Shown: positions 16,757-25,010 of the stretch, one piece after another
Numbering within the stretch: the stretch's first letter is position 1
How the letters are laid out: the number at the start of each line of letters is the position of its first letter
Notes under the pieces: generated by a model
Database searches by the model: none
What the model was told of the DNA's origin: nothing
What the model saw: the letters and a program-made list of their open reading frames with translations, nothing else
Program-made: the position numbers and the translations under genes
From: Brevibacillus antibioticus
GTDB taxonomy: Bacteria > Bacillota > Bacilli > Brevibacillales > Brevibacillaceae
Direction: 5' to 3'
Length of the DNA stretch: 64,000 nucleotides
Assembly (NCBI RefSeq): GCF_005217615.1
Contig: NZ_SZNK01000001.1
Coordinates: forward strand, 2,878,501 to 2,942,500

Positions 16757-18928
16757 TCAGGTGCTCAGTATCCGGCGAACCGAATAAATATCTTTGATGC
16801 GCTTGATACGCTCTACTACTTTCAACAAATGATCCACATTGCTAATCGAGATGGTCATATGAATCGTTGCTACTCGATTTTTATCGGACTTGCCACTGAC
16901 AGCCGCAATGTTCGTCTTTGTCTCTGCCACAACCTGCAATACATCGTTTAACAATCCGCTCCGATCATTGCCCGTGATCTCGATCTCTACATGGAAATTA
17001 TGTTTGAAATCGGTATCCCATTCGACATCAATCAGACGCTCTGTACATTCGTCAGTCAGTACGTTCGGACAGTCCAGTCGATGCACCGATACCCCACGAC
17101 CTCTTGTAATGAAACCAATAATCTGGTCGCCTGGGACAGGTGTACAACAACGAGAAATACGAACGAGCAAATTATCCAAGCCACGGACTTTGACGCCAGA
17201 CTCACTCTTGGCAGAACGATTTGCTAAATTCGGTTTGACCTCAGGAATAGTCGGGTTTTGTTCTTCGCGCTCCCGACGGAGTTTATCAAGGAGACGAGTC
17301 GCAATTTGCGAAGCCGTAATGCCGCCATAGCCGACTGCGGCAAACATGTCTTCTGCGCCTTGGAAATTAAACCGGGCTGCCGCTTCCTTCAGGTTTGTTT
17401 CCGTCATCGCTTCTTTTACATCAAAGCTGCGCGACTTGATCTCCGCTTCCACCATTTGCTGACCCTTGGCGACGTTCTCTTCCCGCTTCTCTTTTTTAAA
17501 CCACTGTTTAATCTTATTGCGAGCATGCGCGGATTTGGCCATCTTTAGCCAGTCCTGACTTGGACCGTACGAATGCTTAGAGGTCAGGATTTCGACAATA
17601 TCGCCTGTTTTCATCGCATAGTCGAGCGGTACAATCTTGCCGTTCACTTTAGCACCAATTGTTCTGTTTCCTACCGCAGAGTGAATCCGGTAGGAGAAGT
17701 CCAGTGGTACAGAGCCTTTTGGTAGCTCAACTACATCGCCTTTTGGCGTGAAGACGAAAACCGTATCGGAGAAAAGATCCTGCTTGAGACTTTCCATGAA
17801 CTCTTGCGCGTTCGGAGCTTCTTCCGATCCACCTTCGATAATCTCCCGCAGACTACCCAGCTTTTCTGCAAAAGAGCCTTGCACGATGCTTTTGCCTTCC
17901 TTGTACGCCCAGTGAGCCGCGATCCCGATCTCTGCTGTCTGATGCATATCCCACGTGCGGATTTGCACTTCCAATGGCTCACCTTTTGGCCCAATCACTG
18001 TAGTATGAAGTGATTGGTACATATTCGTCTTTGGCATGGCAATGTAATCTTTGAATCTGCCTGGCATCGGCTTCCACAGGGTGTGCACGATACCGAGAAC
18101 CGCATAACAATCGCGGATGTCATTCACAATGATCCGCAACGCAAGCAGGTCATAAATCTCGTTGAACTGCTTATTTTGTCTCGTCATCTTTTTAAAGATG
18201 CTGTAGATATGCTTTGGACGTCCCGAAATTTCTGCCTCGATGTTTAACTCGCCCAGCTTTTCTCTGATCGTATCCGATGCTTCATTCAGATAGGCTTCGC
18301 GCTCCACCCGTTTCTTTTGCATCAAATTCACAATCCGATAATACTGTTGCGGATTCAAATATCGAAGCGCCGTATCTTCCAGCTCCCATTTGACGGAAGC
18401 GATCCCCAAGCGATGAGCAAGTGGCGCAAAGATTTCCAGCGTTTCATCGGAAATCTCGCGTTGCTTCTCCTCGGACATGTGCCGAAGTGTCCTCATGTTG
18501 TGCAGACGGTCTGCCAGCTTAATCATGATGACGCGGATGTCCTGTGCCATGGCAACCAGCATCTTGCGGTGGTTTTCGGCGAGCTGCTCTTCCTTGGACT
18601 TGTATTTAATTTTTTCCAGCTTGGTCACTCCATCTACCAGGAGAGCTACATCCGGTCCGAACTGTTCACGGAGATGATCAAGCGTAATCTCAGTATCTTC
18701 CACGACATCATGCAAAAATCCAGCCGCAATCGTAACGGCATCCATGTGCAGGTTTGCGAGAATCCCCGCCACGGCGATTGGGTGCATAATGTAAGGAACG
18801 CCTGATTTGCGTATTTGCCCTTCATGCGCTTTTTCGGCAAGCTGATAGGCACGTGTAATCAGGTCCATATCCGATTGTGATAAATAGGTGCTTGCTTTTT
18901 TTACTATCTCATCAATGCCGGTAATCAT
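16757..18928 (-). CDS. relA: Bifunctional (p)ppGpp synthetase/hydrolase Rel
   Basis: A 723-residue RelA/SpoT homologue controlling the stringent response. An HD hydrolase domain (H49, FLHDVVEDTE at 71-80) is followed by the synthetase domain (YKSKEE...KLADRLHNMRT and MPKTNMYQSLHTTVIGPKG), a TGS domain (VFVFTPKGDVVELPKGSVPL), a helical/zinc-finger region with RISRCCTPVPGD, and a C-terminal ACT domain (VEIEITGNDRSGLLNDVLQ). The HD residues are intact, so both activities are expected. ATG 18928 has GGAAGGGAA 4 nt upstream. It has its own promoter at 19201-19229 and a roughly 265-nt leader containing a structured repeated element. Confidence 0.97.
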   Translation of the reverse strand: MITGIDEIVKKASTYLSQSDMDLITRAYQLAEKAHEGQIRKSGVPYIMHPIAVAGILANLHMDAVTIAAGFLHDVVEDTEITLDHLREQFGPDVALLVDGVTKLEKIKYKSKEEQLAENHRKMLVAMAQDIRVIMIKLADRLHNMRTLRHMSEEKQREISDETLEIFAPLAHRLGIASVKWELEDTALRYLNPQQYYRIVNLMQKKRVEREAYLNEASDTIREKLGELNIEAEISGRPKHIYSIFKKMTRQNKQFNEIYDLLALRIIVNDIRDCYAVLGIVHTLWKPMPGRFKDYIAMPKTNMYQSLHTTVIGPKGEPLEVQIRTWDMHQTAEIGIAAHWAYKEGKSIVQGSFAEKLGSLREIIEGGSEEAPNAQEFMESLKQDLFSDTVFVFTPKGDVVELPKGSVPLDFSYRIHSAVGNRTIGAKVNGKIVPLDYAMKTGDIVEILTSKHSYGPSQDWLKMAKSAHARNKIKQWFKKEKREENVAKGQQMVEAEIKSRSFDVKEAMTETNLKEAAARFNFQGAEDMFAAVGYGGITASQIATRLLDKLRREREEQNPTIPEVKPNLANRSAKSESGVKVRGLDNLLVRISRCCTPVPGDQIIGFITRGRGVSVHRLDCPNVLTDECTERLIDVEWDTDFKHNFHVEIEITGNDRSGLLNDVLQVVAETKTNIAAVSGKSDKNRVATIHMTISISNVDHLLKVVERIKRIKDIYSVRRILST

Positions 18929-18951
18929 AGTTCCCTTCCCTTATCCTCTCA

Positions 18952-19074
18952 GTAAAATAACCTCGTTCGAGGCCTTCTCACGGAGGAGCGACCGCATTAT
19001 AGCGGAAAGTTTCACCGAAGTATTGCCGGAAGCAGACGCTGAGGCACTTCGTGATGCGCTCCGGAAAGTTTAAG
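18952..19074 (-). repeat. Structured leader element upstream of relA (family 2, copy A)
   Basis: Read on the minus strand: TTCCGGAGCG, a roughly 60-nt variable interior, then CGGTCGCTCC and a GCCTCGAACGAGG hairpin followed by TTATTTT. GGAGCG and CGCTCC would close a stem over the interior. The last 44 nt (18952-18995) match 52984-53027 upstream of spo0B at 34 positions without gaps, and 19057-19074 matches 53049-53066. The element is 24-146 nt before the relA start in an mRNA leader. Segments CTGAG..ACTTCGTGAT and GGAGGAGCG (plus strand) are shared with the 4146 element, hinting at common descent. Confidence 0.65.
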
Positions 19075-19200
19075 CCTGGACGTATTTCGCACTGTGAAGC
19101 ACTTGAACTTTCCTATACGTCTAGAAAACTTGGGCGTTGCCAAGTCTTTTGGCGCAGGCGAAGGCTTACTTGCACGTGTCATGTCTGTCTATTTCATACT

Positions 19201-19229
19201 ATTATCTTGTATGTCGTTCGTCTTGTAAA
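19201..19229 (-). promoter_or_regulatory. Probable relA promoter; rest of gap 18929-19311 described
   Basis: TTTACA (19224-19229), 17-nt spacer, GATAAT (19201-19206), giving a relA leader of about 265 nt. The 383-bp gap between relA and apt otherwise contains the family 2 element and the apt terminator. The stretch 19075-19200 has no credible ORF or other repeat that I can see. Confidence 0.7.
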
Positions 19230-19271
19230 GCTGAATTCCCCTGTAAAGTATGTGCAGCCGCAGAAAAAAGA

Positions 19272-19297
19272 AAAAAACGGGCATTTCACCCGTTTTT
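19272..19297 (-). terminator. Intrinsic terminator after apt
   Basis: AAACGGG / CCCGTTT stem with a 7-nt loop, A-rich on one side and T-rich on the other; on the minus strand it ends in TTTTTTTC after the apt stop at 19312. Confidence 0.85.
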
Positions 19298-19311
19298 CCT
19301 TATTTCATCAA

Positions 19312-19824
19312 TTAATATTGAACGAGCGATTTGATAGGAATTTCACCTATTTTGCTACGTCCATCCAAGTAGGACAGTTCAATGAAGAAGGCAGCTCCTA
19401 CTACTTTGCCTCCAAGTTGCTCAATCAAATTGATTGTTGTCTCAATGGTTCCACCTGTCGCCAGCAAATCGTCTGCAATCAGGACACGCTGACCTGGTTG
19501 GATCGCATCTACGTGTACAGCGAGTGCATCTTTTCCATACTCCAGGTCGTAATCCGCTTTGATGGATTCATATGGCAGCTTGCCAGACTTGCGGATTGGT
19601 ATAAAGCCAATTCCCATTTCGTACGACAATGGCGCACCTACTACGAATCCACGAGCTTCTGGACCCGCAATCACGTCTGCTTGTACTTCACGAGCGAAGA
19701 CAGCCAAGTCTTGAATCGCAGCTTTGTAAGCAGGGCCATCCTTCAACAGAGTAGTGATGTCCTTGAAACGAATACCTGGCTGTGGAAAATCTGGGATAAC
19801 ACGAATGTATTGTTTAAAATCCAT
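19312..19824 (-). CDS. apt: Adenine phosphoribosyltransferase
   Basis: A 170-residue type I PRTase that converts adenine and PRPP to AMP in purine salvage. It starts MDFKQYIRVIPDFPQPGIRFKD and has AGPEARGF and the PRPP loop VLIADDLLATGGT (114-126). Length is normal. ATG 19824 has AGGAGG 8 nt upstream. It lies 12 nt after recJ and is cotranscribed with it; relA has a separate promoter downstream. The recJ-apt-relA order is the usual Firmicutes arrangement. Confidence 0.98.
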   Translation of the reverse strand: MDFKQYIRVIPDFPQPGIRFKDITTLLKDGPAYKAAIQDLAVFAREVQADVIAGPEARGFVVGAPLSYEMGIGFIPIRKSGKLPYESIKADYDLEYGKDALAVHVDAIQPGQRVLIADDLLATGGTIETTINLIEQLGGKVVGAAFFIELSYLDGRSKIGEIPIKSLVQY

Positions 19825-19836
19825 GAAAAATTCCTC

Positions 19837-22185
19837 CTAAACAGTGGTTGGTTCCACCAATTGATGAAGCGCTTGAATCATTGCATCAGAAGAAGAAAGT
19901 AATAAATCCGTAGCAAGCTGTGCCTCTTCCTTCCAATTCGCGTAGAGTACAGAGCTCTCGAGCGGCCTTTTCGCAGTGTTGGCCTGCAGCGTGTACTGCT
20001 CGTCCTCCTCTACTAAAAACTCCAGCTCCATAAAAATGGCAATCATGCCGTCCAATAGATTTCTTTTCCATTGCAGCTTTCTGGCCAATGCATCCATATG
20101 GATTTTTTTAACAGTTGGCACCTGAACAAAAAACTGGTACAACTGTTTAAAATGATCCCGGCCCGGACAGGAAAGCCGCTCCATTCCTAAATCCGGATCA
20201 CCGAACAAACAGTATATGCGCTCCGCTTGTTTGAGCAAGACACGAACCACTTCCAATTCGGAACGACGCGTCGGCAAATCATACAAAATCACGTTGGAAG
20301 AGGCTGTGATGTTCGTCCCCTCTCGACCAACCACGAACAAGAAATTCACCTGATCGCTTGTCGCTTTCGCTACCAATGGCTCATAGCTATCCTCGCGAAA
20401 CAGAATGGTCACCGAATTGGACTCCGTCATCACTTGCTGCCATTTCTCTATCTTGTCACGACTGCCTCGCCAGTCAAACACTTGCTGGTGTCCAACAGAC
20501 AAATCACGGATCGTCAGCTGAGGCTTTCGATTTCCGTTCCATTCGTTTACAGACAATTCTCCCAATACGTGAAAACGTGCCTTGGGCGTTACTCTCTTTG
20601 TTACATGTGCCCAGTTGAAGCCAATGGCATCCAAAGAGGTTCCCGCTTTGTTCAATGTACACTTTAAATGATTGTCATCTCGCCCAATGGTGCGCATCCC
20701 TTGTGTTTCTACTTCTTCTAACAAAACGAGCGGTGTTGGATTCCCCATGCCATATGGGGCGAGCTGTTCGAGTTGCTCCGCTGCGGTCAAGCTAATCTCT
20801 TCCATACTCATCGCCACGTCCACTTTGGTCATCGGCGTGAAGTCTTCATCGGACAACCACTCTCCGGCGAGCTCGTTTAATTTTTGACGTAATAAGTCGA
20901 GATTTTCTACAGGCAAGGTCATCCCCGCTGCCATCGTATGACCCCCATAGTGCGGTAGCCATTCCTTGCAAGCAGTCAGACCTTCATACATATCAAAACC
21001 TGCAATGCTTCGTGCCGAGCCTTTTGCCGTTCCTTTTTCCGGATCAATGCCAAGCACAATCGTTGGACGATAAAAAAGCTCGACCAATCGGGAAGCTACG
21101 ATCCCTACCACGCCCACGTTCCAGCCTTCTTTAGCCAGGACGAGAACATTGTTCTGGTCTGGCGGATACAGCTCATTCACCATCTGTACAGCTTCCTCAG
21201 TCATCGCTGCGACGATTTCCTGACGTTCGCGGTTTAAGTCGTCCAGCGCCTGGGCACATTTCTCTGCTTCGTCCATATCCGAAGTCGTCAGCAGTTTCAC
21301 GGCGGATTCAGCCGTCTCCAGCCTTCCACTCGCATTCAGACGCGGTCCGAGCGCAAAGCCTACATGTCCCGCAGACAGCTCGGTATCGGCCAACCCACAA
21401 ACTCGGATTAAGGCTTGCAGACCAAGATTCCTTGTATGATTTAAGCGCTTTAATCCCGCTCGAGCAAGAATGCGATTTTCATCTACCAACGGCACCAGAT
21501 CCGCTATCGTCCCCAATGCAGCCAAATCTGCCAAATGCAGAGGCGGCTCCTTCAGCAAGGCATGCCCCACTTTAAAGGCGACTCCCACTCCCGCCAACAT
21601 ATCAAACGGGTATGAACAACCAGGCTTCTTGGGGTTGATCACAGCAAATGCCTCCGGGATGACTGCCGGAGGTTCGTGATGGTCGGTTACAATGACGTCA
21701 AGACCCAACTGGTTCGCGTACGCTACCTGCTCCACTGCACTGATCCCTGTATCGACAGTAATGATCAGCTTATAGCCGCTATGATGCAGATGCGCCAATG
21801 CGTCTTTATGTAACCCATACCCTTCTGTAAAACGGTTGGGAATGTAGTAGTCAAAAACAGCGCCGAGTTGGCGCAGTAGATGTACCATTAGCGATGTGGA
21901 GCTAACCCCATCGGCGTCGTAATCGCCGTATATGCAAATCGGTTCTTGCCTTTGAATGGCTTGTTGAATGCGATGCACGCTTTGTTCCATTCCATCCAGC
22001 AAGAAAGGGTCATGAAACAATTCTGGACCGGCTTGCAAAAAATCACGAGCCTTTTGTGATGTGTCAATGCCACGTATCACCAATAACTTGGATACGAGCG
22101 GAGTAAGCTGGCAATCTGCGGCAATACTAGCAGCTAGCTGCTCATCATAGGTGGCCAGTTTCCAGCGTGTTTTCGCTTTCAGCAT
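19837..22185 (-). CDS. recJ: Single-stranded-DNA-specific 5'-3' exonuclease RecJ
   Basis: A 782-residue DHH/DHHA1 phosphoesterase. Motif I is IYGDYDADGVSSTSLM (86-100), then VDTGIS (144-149) and the DHH motif VTDHHEPP (167-174); the DHHA1 region contains YGGHTMAAGMTL. The C-terminal extension of about 200 residues is the Firmicutes form with an OB domain and an added C-terminal domain. ATG 22185 has GGAGG 7 nt upstream; an upstream in-frame start at 22206 precedes that site. RecJ resects ends in RecFOR recombination and base-excision repair. Confidence 0.96.
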   Translation of the reverse strand: MLKAKTRWKLATYDEQLAASIAADCQLTPLVSKLLVIRGIDTSQKARDFLQAGPELFHDPFLLDGMEQSVHRIQQAIQRQEPICIYGDYDADGVSSTSLMVHLLRQLGAVFDYYIPNRFTEGYGLHKDALAHLHHSGYKLIITVDTGISAVEQVAYANQLGLDVIVTDHHEPPAVIPEAFAVINPKKPGCSYPFDMLAGVGVAFKVGHALLKEPPLHLADLAALGTIADLVPLVDENRILARAGLKRLNHTRNLGLQALIRVCGLADTELSAGHVGFALGPRLNASGRLETAESAVKLLTTSDMDEAEKCAQALDDLNRERQEIVAAMTEEAVQMVNELYPPDQNNVLVLAKEGWNVGVVGIVASRLVELFYRPTIVLGIDPEKGTAKGSARSIAGFDMYEGLTACKEWLPHYGGHTMAAGMTLPVENLDLLRQKLNELAGEWLSDEDFTPMTKVDVAMSMEEISLTAAEQLEQLAPYGMGNPTPLVLLEEVETQGMRTIGRDDNHLKCTLNKAGTSLDAIGFNWAHVTKRVTPKARFHVLGELSVNEWNGNRKPQLTIRDLSVGHQQVFDWRGSRDKIEKWQQVMTESNSVTILFREDSYEPLVAKATSDQVNFLFVVGREGTNITASSNVILYDLPTRRSELEVVRVLLKQAERIYCLFGDPDLGMERLSCPGRDHFKQLYQFFVQVPTVKKIHMDALARKLQWKRNLLDGMIAIFMELEFLVEEDEQYTLQANTAKRPLESSVLYANWKEEAQLATDLLLSSSDAMIQALHQLVEPTTV

Positions 22186-22208
22186 GGGCTTTCCTCCAAT
22201 CCTCATTC

Positions 22209-22238
22209 ATTATAGTAGATGGAGCAGGAAGCTGACAA
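22209..22238 (-). promoter_or_regulatory. Probable recJ-apt promoter
   Basis: TTGTCA (22233-22238), 18-nt spacer, TATAAT (22209-22214), 24 nt before the recJ start codon. Confidence 0.8.
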
Positions 22239-22315
22239 CTGCATAAAACATACCGTTTTATGCAAAACTCTCATGCGGCTTCAAACTGTGGCAAATACAG
22301 AAACAGAAAATAGAA

Positions 22316-22340
22316 AAACCGCAGGGTTTACCTGCGGTTT
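22316..22340 (-). terminator. Intrinsic terminator after secF
   Basis: Perfect 10-bp stem AAACCGCAGG / CCTGCGGTTT around a 5-nt loop, with a T-rich tail on the minus strand. It separates secDF from recJ-apt. Confidence 0.9.
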
Positions 22341-22349
22341 CGTCCACAT

Positions 22350-23273
22350 TTACACTACTTCTTTTTTCTTTTTCATATTCCGTTCTTTCAGATTCACCCA
22401 TACTTGGGCTGCAATAAAGATAGAGGAATACGTACCACTCACCAGACCGAACAGCAGGGCCAAGGAGAAGTTCTGAATGCTCTCGCTTCCCAAAACAGCA
22501 AGGGCAAGAGCTGTGAAGAATACAGTCGCTACCGTGTATACAGAACGGCGCATGGTTTGCCACAGTGACACGTTCACCAGATGTTCCAGTTCAGGAATTG
22601 TCTTGGATTTCATTGTTCTCAAGTTCTCCCGAATCCGGTCAAAAATAACGATTTTATCGTTAATCGAGTAACCCAAGATCGTCAGAAGCGCGGCGATAAA
22701 GGTAATGTCTACCTCCAACCCGAGGATAGAGAACAACGCAATCGGAATAAACACGTCATGCGCAAGCCCTACGACACATGCAATACCGAACAGCCATTGG
22801 AAGCGGATCGCGATGTAGATGGCAATTCCCACAGCAGCAATCGCAACCGCAATCGCTGCTTTTTGCACCATCTCTTGCGCAATACTCGGATCAACCGACG
22901 AAACCTGTTTACTAACTTGCTCACCATATTTTGCTTTGAGCGCATTTTCCACTTTCATCAGCGTGTCGGATGAGATGGTTTGATCAAAACGAGTATAGGC
23001 CTGACTTAGATCTGTTCCATACGGAATGACCTTGCTGAAATTCACATCAGGAACCTCTTTCTTGATCACTGCTTCTACATCTGCCGGATTGAATGTTTTT
23101 CCAATGAAAAGATCCAAGCGAGTTCCTGCCTTGAAGTCAACGCCAAGGTGAAGCCCTTGAAATAGCGTAAACAGAAGGCCGATGATAATAATCACAGAGG
23201 AAGCGATGAAAAACTTCCTGCGATTTTTCACGATGTCAAATCTGATTACAGTATGGTCTTTATCATAGCTCAC
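22350..23273 (-). CDS. secF: Protein translocase subunit SecF
   Basis: A protein of about 307 residues with six membrane segments and the SecD/SecF signature regions VDFKAGTRLDLFIG, GLAHDVFIPIALFSILG and GYSINDKIVIFDRIRENLR. It forms with SecD the RND-type proton-driven unit that helps Sec export. Bacillus subtilis has a fused secDF; here the genes are separate but overlap. GTG 23273 is chosen because AAAGGAG is 10 nt upstream; GTG 23282 would be nearly on top of that site. The C-terminus is lysine-rich (KERNMKKKKEVV). Confidence 0.95.
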   Translation of the reverse strand: MSYDKDHTVIRFDIVKNRRKFFIASSVIIIIGLLFTLFQGLHLGVDFKAGTRLDLFIGKTFNPADVEAVIKKEVPDVNFSKVIPYGTDLSQAYTRFDQTISSDTLMKVENALKAKYGEQVSKQVSSVDPSIAQEMVQKAAIAVAIAAVGIAIYIAIRFQWLFGIACVVGLAHDVFIPIALFSILGLEVDITFIAALLTILGYSINDKIVIFDRIRENLRTMKSKTIPELEHLVNVSLWQTMRRSVYTVATVFFTALALAVLGSESIQNFSLALLFGLVSGTYSSIFIAAQVWVNLKERNMKKKKEVV

Positions 23274-24501
23274 GGATCTCACTCTCCTTTACCCCGAACC
23301 AGAACGGCTTTTTAAACATGTTGGAACGGACAACCAGCCAGAGGAGGAAGCGGGACCCAAACACGTTGGTAATGATACTTACGATAATCGTCATCGCCAA
23401 TACAACAGCGAAGCCTTGCACGGAGCTCGTCCCGAAGAAAAATAGAACGCCCGTTGCAATCAGTGTCGTCACGTGAGCATCGATAATCGTAATCAAGGAA
23501 CGGCGTTCACCTGCACGGAAGGCAGAGAGGACCGTCTTGCCAGAACGAATTTCTTCCTGGATGCGCTCATATGTAATGATGTTAGCATCTACGGCAATCC
23601 CCACGGCCAAAATAAATCCAGCAATACCTGGCAGCGTCAGCGTTGCATGCATCCAGTCGAGTACGACCATACAAAAATAGGTAAATCCAGCCAAGGTAAT
23701 GTTCGCAATCATACCTGGCATACGGTAAACAACTAGCATGAAAATAAAGATCAGCGCAGCCCCGATATACCCTGCATACAAGGTTTTCTCCAGAGCCAGA
23801 GTTCCCAAGGAAGCACCCACGGAGGTAACTTGCTTCTCAACCAGTTTGGCTGGCATCGCACCGGAATTCAGCAGATCAGCCAATTCCTGTGCCGATTCCT
23901 GTGTGTAATTTCCGGTAATTTGCGCGCTACCACCAGTAATGACAGATTGAATGGTCGGATTGGTTTGCATCGTCTCATCCAAAAAGATCGCCATTGGCTT
24001 GTGCAGGTTTGCACGTGTGGCGTCTTCTAGCTTCTTCGGGTCAGAGAATTTCAGGGTAACGAGCGGGCGTTTCAGCTCGTCGTAACCAACTGCTGCCCCG
24101 TTTGGAGCCAAGTCACTTCCTTGCAACATAACCTTGCCATTTTCATCACGGAATGTCAGATGAGCAGGCTTCCCGATCAACTCGCGAAGCTTGTCCTGAT
24201 CCGCTGATTGTGATGCGATTTGAACACGAATCCGGTTTGGCAATTCGGCTGTGGTGACTGGCTCAGCCACACCACCGATGTTAATCCGTCTTTCAATCAT
24301 GTGAGCTGTTGATTTCAAAAGCTCGATATCAACTTTGTGCCCAGCCTCGATAGGCTCTACCTCATACAGAATCTCAAACCCGCCCTGCAGGTCCAGACCG
24401 AGTGTGATGTTTCCTGCCACCTGCTTGGTCGTAGTTGCTACAAGCGTAGCCAAAAGCCCTACAACGACCAGAAACAGGAGGAATCTTCCCCATTTAACCA
24501 T
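23263..24501 (-). CDS. secD: Protein translocase subunit SecD
   Basis: A 412-residue protein with TM1 at the N-terminus (FLLFLVVVGLLATLVATTT), LGLDLQGGFEILYEV (the D1 motif), a periplasm-like extracellular domain ending in TSVGASLGTLALEKTL, then five membrane segments with ILAVGIAVDANIITYERIQEEIR, which carries the conserved proton-path acidic residue. The stop overlaps secF. ATG 24501 has AGAGGGG 10 nt upstream. With SecF and YajC (28959) it forms the accessory SecDF-YajC module. Confidence 0.96.
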   Translation of the reverse strand: MVKWGRFLLFLVVVGLLATLVATTTKQVAGNITLGLDLQGGFEILYEVEPIEAGHKVDIELLKSTAHMIERRINIGGVAEPVTTAELPNRIRVQIASQSADQDKLRELIGKPAHLTFRDENGKVMLQGSDLAPNGAAVGYDELKRPLVTLKFSDPKKLEDATRANLHKPMAIFLDETMQTNPTIQSVITGGSAQITGNYTQESAQELADLLNSGAMPAKLVEKQVTSVGASLGTLALEKTLYAGYIGAALIFIFMLVVYRMPGMIANITLAGFTYFCMVVLDWMHATLTLPGIAGFILAVGIAVDANIITYERIQEEIRSGKTVLSAFRAGERRSLITIIDAHVTTLIATGVLFFFGTSSVQGFAVVLAMTIIVSIITNVFGSRFLLWLVVRSNMFKKPFWFGVKESEIREL

Positions 24502-24560
24502 AGTAGTAATACCCCTCTTTCCTAACAGGGTCCCGTCCTAGACGAGAAACCAATATGCCC

Positions 24561-24590
24561 ATTATAACGAAGTACAAAAAAACGTGTCAA
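24561..24590 (-). promoter_or_regulatory. Strong sigma-A promoter of secD-secF
   Basis: TTGACA (24585-24590), 18-nt spacer, TATAAT (24561-24566). Both hexamers are exact consensus. Confidence 0.85.
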
Positions 24591-24686
24591 TTATTGCTGG
24601 AAATGTGAACCATGGTAACCAACCCCTTGCGTTTTTCGCGACATGTACGTATACGAAGAGGGCGGTCGGAAGTTTCTATAAAATCC

Positions 24687-24923
24687 CTAAGAATTTTTGT
24701 ACATTTGAATCATGAGGTAATTCATGTACTTGTTAGGCTTCAAGGACAAAATGTCGTTGACAAGCTGGTGTATCGGTGGCACTTCTTTATAGCCGTTCGT
24801 GACGCATTCCCAAACGTCTTCAGGTGCAACATTATCGTACCCCAAGAAAGCAAATTCCTCTGCCTTGCTTGCACAAAGACTGGCAACTTGCCCATACCAT
24901 TCCTGTTTTTGCGCTTGGTCCAT
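24687..24923 (-). CDS. comN: Post-transcriptional regulator ComN (YrzD family)
   Basis: A 78-residue protein, MDQAQKQEWYGQVASLCASK..., with the EDVWECVTNGYKE and LKPNKYMNYLMIQMYKNS segments of the small ComN family. In B. subtilis ComN acts post-transcriptionally on comE mRNA and interacts with DivIVA. The ATG has GAGGGGG 8 nt upstream. Its place between secDF and spoVB is conserved with Bacillus yrzD, which strengthens the assignment. Its leader is divergent from and overlaps that of spoVB. Confidence 0.85.
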   Translation of the reverse strand: MDQAQKQEWYGQVASLCASKAEEFAFLGYDNVAPEDVWECVTNGYKEVPPIHQLVNDILSLKPNKYMNYLMIQMYKNS

Positions 24924-25010
24924 CCCAATTTCCCCCTCAAAGTAGTCATGCCGACAGCGGCACGTCCATATTCTTTACTGAGTGAATTTATCCTTGCAAA
25001 GGAGCCTTCC

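Noticed and set aside
24612-25010. N-terminal extension of SpoVB by about 133 codons
   Set aside because: Overlaps comN on the other strand, has no similarity to SpoVB, while ATG 25011 has AAAGGAG and the family N-terminus.
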